Made by a program: the position numbers and the translations under genes | Notes under the pieces: model-generated | Told to the model about the DNA's origin: nothing | What the model saw: the letters and a program-made list of their open reading frames with translations, nothing else | Databases searched by the model: none | Shown: piece after piece, positions 58,777 through 64,000 of the stretch | Position numbering within the stretch: position 1 is the first letter of the stretch | Layout: the number at the start of each line of letters is the position of its first letter | DNA from: Planctomycetota bacterium | GTDB lineage: Bacteria > Planctomycetota > Planctomycetia > Pirellulales > Pirellulaceae | NCBI GenBank assembly: GCA_026692845.1 | Contig: JAPLNM010000049.1 | Location: forward strand, 1 to 64,000 | Direction: 5' to 3' | Length of the DNA stretch: 64,000 nucleotides

Positions 58777-59994
58777 CTAACGGGCGTTCAAAGAAACCAG
58801 CGAGCGAATCGACTCGATAGTGAAATCGATATCGGAAACTTGATTGTAGACAAAAAACGAAAGCCTAAGGGTCGGGCCAATCCCCAAAAACTCATGCAAT
58901 GGCTCTGCGCATTGAAAGCCCGAACGGATACAAACCCCATAGGAGTCACTCAACCCACGCGCGATGACGTGCGATGGCAGACCGTCAAAGTAAAAGGATA
59001 CAGGCCCCATCGAATCCTGATCGCTAGGTGACAAAATGCGAATTTTCGGTAGCGACGAAAGCTTTTCAATCGCGTACGACCGGAGGAACTTCAAATGCTC
59101 AGCGAGCTTTTCGAAGTCCAACTCTTGCAAATAATCGACTGCTGCAGCCAATCCTACGACCGCCTCGATCGCTGGGGTTCCAGGCTCCAACCGCCATGGA
59201 TCGTCCTTGTATTTGATCTCCCCTCCACGGAGACTCTGAACAATGCCCCCACCTTTCGAGACGACCTCCAGTCGCGTTAAACACTCCGGTTTTCCCCACA
59301 ATACACCAATTCCCGCCGGAGAGCCGAGTTTATGACCGCTGAATGCAAGGAAATCGCACCCAAGGGCTTGTGTATCAAGCGGGCCATGCGGAGCCGATTG
59401 GGCCGCATCAAGAACTACAATGGCTCCGTGACGGTGAGCTTGGTCGACGATCGAACCGATGTTCGGCATGTGACCGGTGACATTCGAAACATGACTCAGA
59501 CACACGATCGCTACATCGCCCTGGGCCAATTCGTTTAGAATCCTCAACTCATCGACACTACCATCGACTCTTGGTGGAATCGAAGTGGTCCTTGAGGAAC
59601 CCCAAGACAGCAACGACGAATGGTGATCTGTTGCGGATGTCAAAACTCTGCGACGATCTGGCCATCCCTGGGCGATCAGGTTCAAGGAATCTGTGGTGTT
59701 GCGAGTGAATACCACTTCGTTTTCAAGCCCTCCGATCCATCGCGCCACGATCAAGCGAGCCTCTTCATAGGCTTGGGTTGCTCGGTCCCCTAGATAGTTG
59801 ACCGATCGGTGCACCCCCCCTGTCCTTGTAACCATCGCGTCAACGACCGCATCGATCACCGATCGGGGGCGAAGCGCCGTCGCGGCACTGTCAAGATAAA
59901 CCAATGGTTTTCCCGAAGGCGTCGGTTGAGCAAGGGCTGGAAAGTCTCCTGCTAAGCTCGCAGGTAGTAAACGCGTAGTATTCGAAGTATTCAT
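58777..59994 (-). CDS. Cysteine desulfurase (SufS-like class V aminotransferase)
   Basis: VYLDSAATALRPRSVIDA, VVLDAAQSAPHGPLDTQALGCDFLAFSGHKLGSPAGIGVLWG, RSGFQCAEPLHEFLG (candidate catalytic Cys). Confidence 0.9.
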   Translation of the reverse strand: MNTSNTTRLLPASLAGDFPALAQPTPSGKPLVYLDSAATALRPRSVIDAVVDAMVTRTGGVHRSVNYLGDRATQAYEEARLIVARWIGGLENEVVFTRNTTDSLNLIAQGWPDRRRVLTSATDHHSSLLSWGSSRTTSIPPRVDGSVDELRILNELAQGDVAIVCLSHVSNVTGHMPNIGSIVDQAHRHGAIVVLDAAQSAPHGPLDTQALGCDFLAFSGHKLGSPAGIGVLWGKPECLTRLEVVSKGGGIVQSLRGGEIKYKDDPWRLEPGTPAIEAVVGLAAAVDYLQELDFEKLAEHLKFLRSYAIEKLSSLPKIRILSPSDQDSMGPVSFYFDGLPSHVIARGLSDSYGVCIRSGFQCAEPLHEFLGIGPTLRLSFFVYNQVSDIDFTIESIRSLVSLNAR

Positions 59995-59997
59995 TGT

Positions 59998-61605
59998 CTA
60001 TTGCACCCAAGCAGAAGGTCGTAATCGACAAGTTAAATACTTGCCATTGGGCTCGGGCTGAATGAACGGCAAAATGCGGAGGGTTATCTTCGTTGGCTCG
60101 GTGCCTCCGACGGATAACAAATCCTCCATTCGAGAGCGAATCGAGTCGACATCAGGCGATACACCGAAAAAAGAAGGTACGATTTGCAACTCGAAATGAT
60201 TGGTGCTGATCTGATCGAGACGGAAGTTGCTTACTCCCCTATCCGAGTAAGCGATGTCGCCAATCTCAGAGGCCGTTACCCAACGGTTCCCTCGGACGAG
60301 TGTCTCCTGGACCCTACCTAGAATCTCAAGGCGTTTGGTGTCCCGGCCACATCCACATGCACCTGGTAAAATCCTGCCGATGTCGCCGACTTTATACCGG
60401 ATCAGAGGCATCGCCGAATTGGTCAGATCCGTGATGACCACTTGGCCAATTTGGCCGTCCTGAACAATGCTCCCATCGCGGAAAATCTCAACTTCAAAAA
60501 AGGACTCGATGATATGCATGGCCCTATGATCGTTACAGGAAACGGCAACAGAACCTAACTCGCTGGTCCCATACATGTTTCTTGTTTCAACTCCCAACGC
60601 ACGCCTGACACGCGAAAGAAGAGAATCGCATGCCAAGCCACCGTAGGGCATGACATGCTTGAGGTAATGACTCTCGACAGATCGCTGGGCTTTAAACTCG
60701 GATAACCACAGGAGATACTGTGGGAAAGCACGGAGCAAATAAGGACGACCATTCTCGATTAGGCCCCAGGTTTCCTCCATCTGCTTTGATAGATCAGGAG
60801 CCGATCTGGCATCAAGCGGTGGGAGGATGTCTTGTTTAAACATCAACCGCCGTTCAAATAGACCGTTCAAGTCAGATTGAAACTTTTCCGATCTCCAACT
60901 GCCATTCCTCAAGCCCTTCCTGATATGTCTCAAGACAGAGGTTTCCGGAGGACCATCTAGTCCGCATACCGAATTGCACACGTTTGGTGGAATGTCCGTG
61001 ATGGATGCCCCTAAGGATCGTCCAGTGGCGACCTCAAAAACATGCAAAGCACTGGCCCTGCCGGCTTCCCTTCGCGAGAAATTCTTCACCACCGTCAATC
61101 GCTCTCCGGAAGTTCCTGAAGTGGATCGGTAGGTGCGACCATCTTGAGTGTCCTGCGTCAATACCCCTTCAGGAAATCTTGATCGAATCTCCTGCTTGCC
61201 AATCGGAGTTAGCTTCGAGAAAATTTCCAATGCTTGAGCCTCTCCGGTCGTCTGGCCCTGAGAAACCGCTTCATACGCTACTCCCGCTTGTTCTAAACGG
61301 TGCCTAAAAAAGACCGTTTCCATCGCTCGATTTAGCAATGCCGACAAACGCTTAGAGCGCTCAAGTCGCCTAGCACTCGCACCCTCGATATTGCTTTCCC
61401 TGCGCAGCGCTCTTGCTTGTTCCAAGAACGATGCTTTCCCCATCGCTTGCAATGCTTGAATGCAAAAAAAAGCAGACCATTTCCGTATCCGAAAAAAACT
61501 GCTCAATCGAAATACCAATCCCTCTTTGCGATCCGAATCCAGCGAAGGCAAACGCCAAGGAATCGTCCAATCCCGGCGCCTTGAGAAGATCCGTCCAACA
61601 ATCAA
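59998..61605 (-). CDS. PaaK/CapK-like adenylate-forming ligase
   Basis: TYRSTSGTSGERLTVV, RNMYGTSELGSVAVSC, VVITDLTNSAMPLIRYKVGDIG. Alternative start at 61443 (MGKASFLEQ). Confidence 0.82.
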   Translation of the reverse strand: MIVGRIFSRRRDWTIPWRLPSLDSDRKEGLVFRLSSFFRIRKWSAFFCIQALQAMGKASFLEQARALRRESNIEGASARRLERSKRLSALLNRAMETVFFRHRLEQAGVAYEAVSQGQTTGEAQALEIFSKLTPIGKQEIRSRFPEGVLTQDTQDGRTYRSTSGTSGERLTVVKNFSRREAGRASALHVFEVATGRSLGASITDIPPNVCNSVCGLDGPPETSVLRHIRKGLRNGSWRSEKFQSDLNGLFERRLMFKQDILPPLDARSAPDLSKQMEETWGLIENGRPYLLRAFPQYLLWLSEFKAQRSVESHYLKHVMPYGGLACDSLLSRVRRALGVETRNMYGTSELGSVAVSCNDHRAMHIIESFFEVEIFRDGSIVQDGQIGQVVITDLTNSAMPLIRYKVGDIGRILPGACGCGRDTKRLEILGRVQETLVRGNRWVTASEIGDIAYSDRGVSNFRLDQISTNHFELQIVPSFFGVSPDVDSIRSRMEDLLSVGGTEPTKITLRILPFIQPEPNGKYLTCRLRPSAWVQ

Positions 61606-61759
61606 AAAAGTGGAAAGTCCAATCGAAAAGCGGAATGTCCCACAATGGAGATTCTAATCAAGGGTCGCTCCGCGTCAAACCGCTACGTAATTGCACTCAA
61701 TCTCAGCGGTCGCTTTGGCAAATCCAAATAAACTCAGACTAAAAAAGACTCCCGAAGTC

Positions 61760-61804
61760 GCTCAAAAACAAAAATGGCTCGGAGCAATCGCTGCTCCAAG
61801 CCAT
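61760..61804 (-). terminator. Rho-independent terminator on minus strand
   Basis: atggctcggagca - atcgc - tgctccaagccat (one mismatch), then ATTTTTGTTTTTG on the minus strand; downstream of the gene ending at 61833. Confidence 0.85.
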
Positions 61805-61832
61805 CGAGAGTAGTTTTAGAGCCGAGAGGTGA

Positions 61833-64000
61833 CTAAAAAGCCCCGCCACCACCAAAACCGCCACCGCCTCCGCCTAGGCCACCGCCGCCACCTAAACCAC
61901 CACCGCCACCGCCACCGCCGCCAAATCCACCGCCAATTCCAGTACCAAACGAGGGAATCGAACTGTCGACACCTTTGAACTCCGGCGAGGCTGTAACCCG
62001 AACATAGCGACGGTCGCCAGAGATCACCACACTGGCCCACATCTGCGTTCCCGAAGGAATCGCCTGAACGAGCGGCATGTATCCAACTCCGCCTCCGCGT
62101 GCGAATCCAGGGATCCTGCCGTTGATTCCGCCCGAGCCATTGTTGCCAAAACCACCAGGACCACCAAATCCACCAAACCCTTCCCCCGAACTACCACGGC
62201 CCGCAGCAAATCGCTGAATCATGGCCATATAAGCCCAGTTTTGGTCGATGTTATTGTTGTTTCCGTCGGCATTGTCTGCATCAGCGGCTAGCGGCGCGAC
62301 CTGAGCCAAAACCGCCTGGCCTGCAAATGCCTTTTCGGCCTGTACCTTGGCCAACTGCACCTGAGCGATCGGCTCGGCTCGATGACCTATCTTGACCTCA
62401 GCGGTGTAAACCGACTCTTGGTCTAAAGCGATCTGTTGACTGATCACCTTTTGATTCGGTGTGCCGTAATCGGTAACCAAATTCACCGTCACCTTGCCAC
62501 CGGCAACCTCTCCCCATACCTTACGCACCGATACTTTGTACTGACCGGCATAGCCTTGTGCACATGCATAGGTCTCGGAGAATCCATCCTTGCTAGGTTT
62601 GTCCAGCGAGGAACCGTCCGCAAGAAGCACTCCGCCTGCAATCGTGCGGGGATTGCTCGAACTGCAAACCGTCCCGGCTGGCTCTTCGACGACCAAATCA
62701 ATGTCGGCATTTCCAGTCCAAGTCACTCGAACGACGATATCCCTGGTCTGTGACTTCTTCATCGCCTGCTCAAACGCATAAGCCTCCATCTTGCGTCCCT
62801 CGTTGTTGAGCCTCAAATACGCTGCCTTGGCAGCCATCAAGGCTTTTTCAATCAAAGGAAGATGCTCATCGGACCACGACTGGCTCAATACTCCAGTCGA
62901 TGCCCAGACCACTGCATCACGATCCTCTAGCTCCAGACTCAATCGCAACCCAGCATCCAAAGGAAGCCGTTCACTCGGTGCTACCCGATGCACATCGCGA
63001 TAGATCCCTAAGGCTTCTTTTTTCATCCCTTGGCTCTCGAGATACTGCGCGATCTTCATCGCAGACGAAACGTCCGCTCCAAAATCCACACTCGAAAGCA
63101 AGACGCGTCGGATCTCTTTGCTTGTGTGCCCGCTGCCTTGCATCGCAATGCTCAGCGCCTCGTACATCCAAGGTGCAGGAAGTGTCTCGCGGAAGACCTC
63201 ATTCAATTGATCAACCACTTGACCGAAAATGACTTTCGCACCCGCGTCGTCCTTAGCCAACGAAGCCTTCGACGCGGTATTCATCTTCTCCTTGACCCAA
63301 GAAGCAAACTGAGCTTCCGAATCGGCCCGCTCGTTCCCCTCGGTCTCGATCATCTTGCGCACGCACGCTGCAACGTCGAGCGACTGCGGCGCAGCCTGAG
63401 GATTGGCCGTCGACTTGGTCGGCTCGTCGGTCACATCCATCATGCCACCCATGCCGCCGCCCATGCCGCCCATGCCGCCGCCCATACCACCCATGCCGCC
63501 GCCCATACCGCCCATGCCGCCGCCCATACCACCCATGCCGCCTCCCATGCCACCGCCCATGCCACCTCCCATGCCGCCGCCCATGCCGCCGCCCATGCCA
63601 CCCATGCTCATCACCGGTACGACAAGGTCGCCGACAGGATAGACACGGACCACATTGGCCGAGTTCTTTTTGTTGGTGATCTTCATGACTTCGTCTTGAA
63701 TGACATAAGTCAGATTCATCGGTTCAAGAATCAGCTTCAATGCTGAACGCAACGAAATCTCAGGAACGTTCAGCGACACCGGATCTTCCGGCGTGACGGT
63801 CTCGTCTTCGAGACCCTTCTGATCGATCACAATCGGAATCCCGTATTGATCGGAGAACGATTGCATCACCGAACTCAATGGCGTGTTGTTGAAGGTAGCT
63901 TCGCCTCGCTCTCGCAAGGCCCGGAAAATCCTTCGCTCGGTTTCATTTCCACCCGACAAATCAATCGTCCCATAACGCTCGATGCGACGAGCGCTCAGAG
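61833..64000 (-). CDS. STN-like domain protein with Met/Gly-rich repeat region, partial (5' end beyond window)
   Basis: FRALRERGEATFNNTPLSSVMQSFSDQYGIPIVIDQKGL..SLNVPEISLRSALKLILEPMNLTYVIQDEVMKIT; then (MGGG/MGGM)n; Gly-rich C-terminus. Frame stays open to position 64000 (..LSARRIERYGTIDLSGGNETERR). Confidence 0.8.
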   Translation of the reverse strand, partial: LSARRIERYGTIDLSGGNETERRIFRALRERGEATFNNTPLSSVMQSFSDQYGIPIVIDQKGLEDETVTPEDPVSLNVPEISLRSALKLILEPMNLTYVIQDEVMKITNKKNSANVVRVYPVGDLVVPVMSMGGMGGGMGGGMGGGMGGGMGGGMGGMGGGMGGMGGGMGGMGGGMGGMGGGMGGMMDVTDEPTKSTANPQAAPQSLDVAACVRKMIETEGNERADSEAQFASWVKEKMNTASKASLAKDDAGAKVIFGQVVDQLNEVFRETLPAPWMYEALSIAMQGSGHTSKEIRRVLLSSVDFGADVSSAMKIAQYLESQGMKKEALGIYRDVHRVAPSERLPLDAGLRLSLELEDRDAVVWASTGVLSQSWSDEHLPLIEKALMAAKAAYLRLNNEGRKMEAYAFEQAMKKSQTRDIVVRVTWTGNADIDLVVEEPAGTVCSSSNPRTIAGGVLLADGSSLDKPSKDGFSETYACAQGYAGQYKVSVRKVWGEVAGGKVTVNLVTDYGTPNQKVISQQIALDQESVYTAEVKIGHRAEPIAQVQLAKVQAEKAFAGQAVLAQVAPLAADADNADGNNNNIDQNWAYMAMIQRFAAGRGSSGEGFGGFGGPGGFGNNGSGGINGRIPGFARGGGVGYMPLVQAIPSGTQMWASVVISGDRRYVRVTASPEFKGVDSSIPSFGTGIGGGFGGGGGGGGGLGGGGGLGGGGGGFGGGGAF
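63436..63615. repeat. Short-unit repeat encoding (MGGGMGGM)n
   Basis: Reiterated cccatgccgcc / cccataccgcc units on the plus strand within the STN-like CDS. Confidence 0.9.

Noticed and set aside
63403-63642. Plus-strand ORF of MPPPMPPP repeats
   Set aside because: Antisense of the Met/Gly repeat in the STN-like gene.

Overview
This looks like a stretch of planctomycete chromosome, probably Pirellulales-like. The supporting signs are DUF1559 pseudopilin, DUF1080, Gfo/Idh/MocA, PVC-type heme c and dockerin-bearing secreted proteins. It holds about 48 CDS, and I see no rRNA, tRNA, CRISPR, prophage or intact IS element. Recognisable housekeeping genes include holA, waaA/kdtA, ggt, dcd, fabZ, folA, dnaA, dapB, bcp, a TrmH/SpoU methyltransferase, pyrF, an SRAP/YedK gene, a Tex-like S1 protein, mtnA, a MoxR/RavA-like ATPase, a UvrD/PcrA helicase, sdaA and a SufS-like cysteine desulfurase. 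Accessory parts include a glycan-degradation-like block (about 4.9-10.7 kb), large multidomain secreted redox proteins (18.5-20.3 and 42.6-45.8 kb), and a 55.8-64 kb region with a small basic DNA-binding-like protein, a dockerin-haloperoxidase, a PaaK-like ligase plus cysteine desulfurase pair, and a Gly/Met-rich STN-like protein cut by the window edge. The most unusual window-wide signal is many independent short tandem duplications (units 9-18 bp). Units are multiples of 3 inside CDSs but 13, 14, 15 or 17 bp at gene borders. Several sit on stop codons, start regions, a signal peptide or interdomain linkers. Other notable points are a prepilin-peptidase-like protein that seems to lack both catalytic Asp motifs, an ABC-2 permease with a large propeller-like insertion, a heme-c/cupredoxin fusion, and a dnaA with a variant DNA-binding signature and no dnaN or obvious oriC beside it. 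All family calls come from reading motifs by eye; no searches were run.
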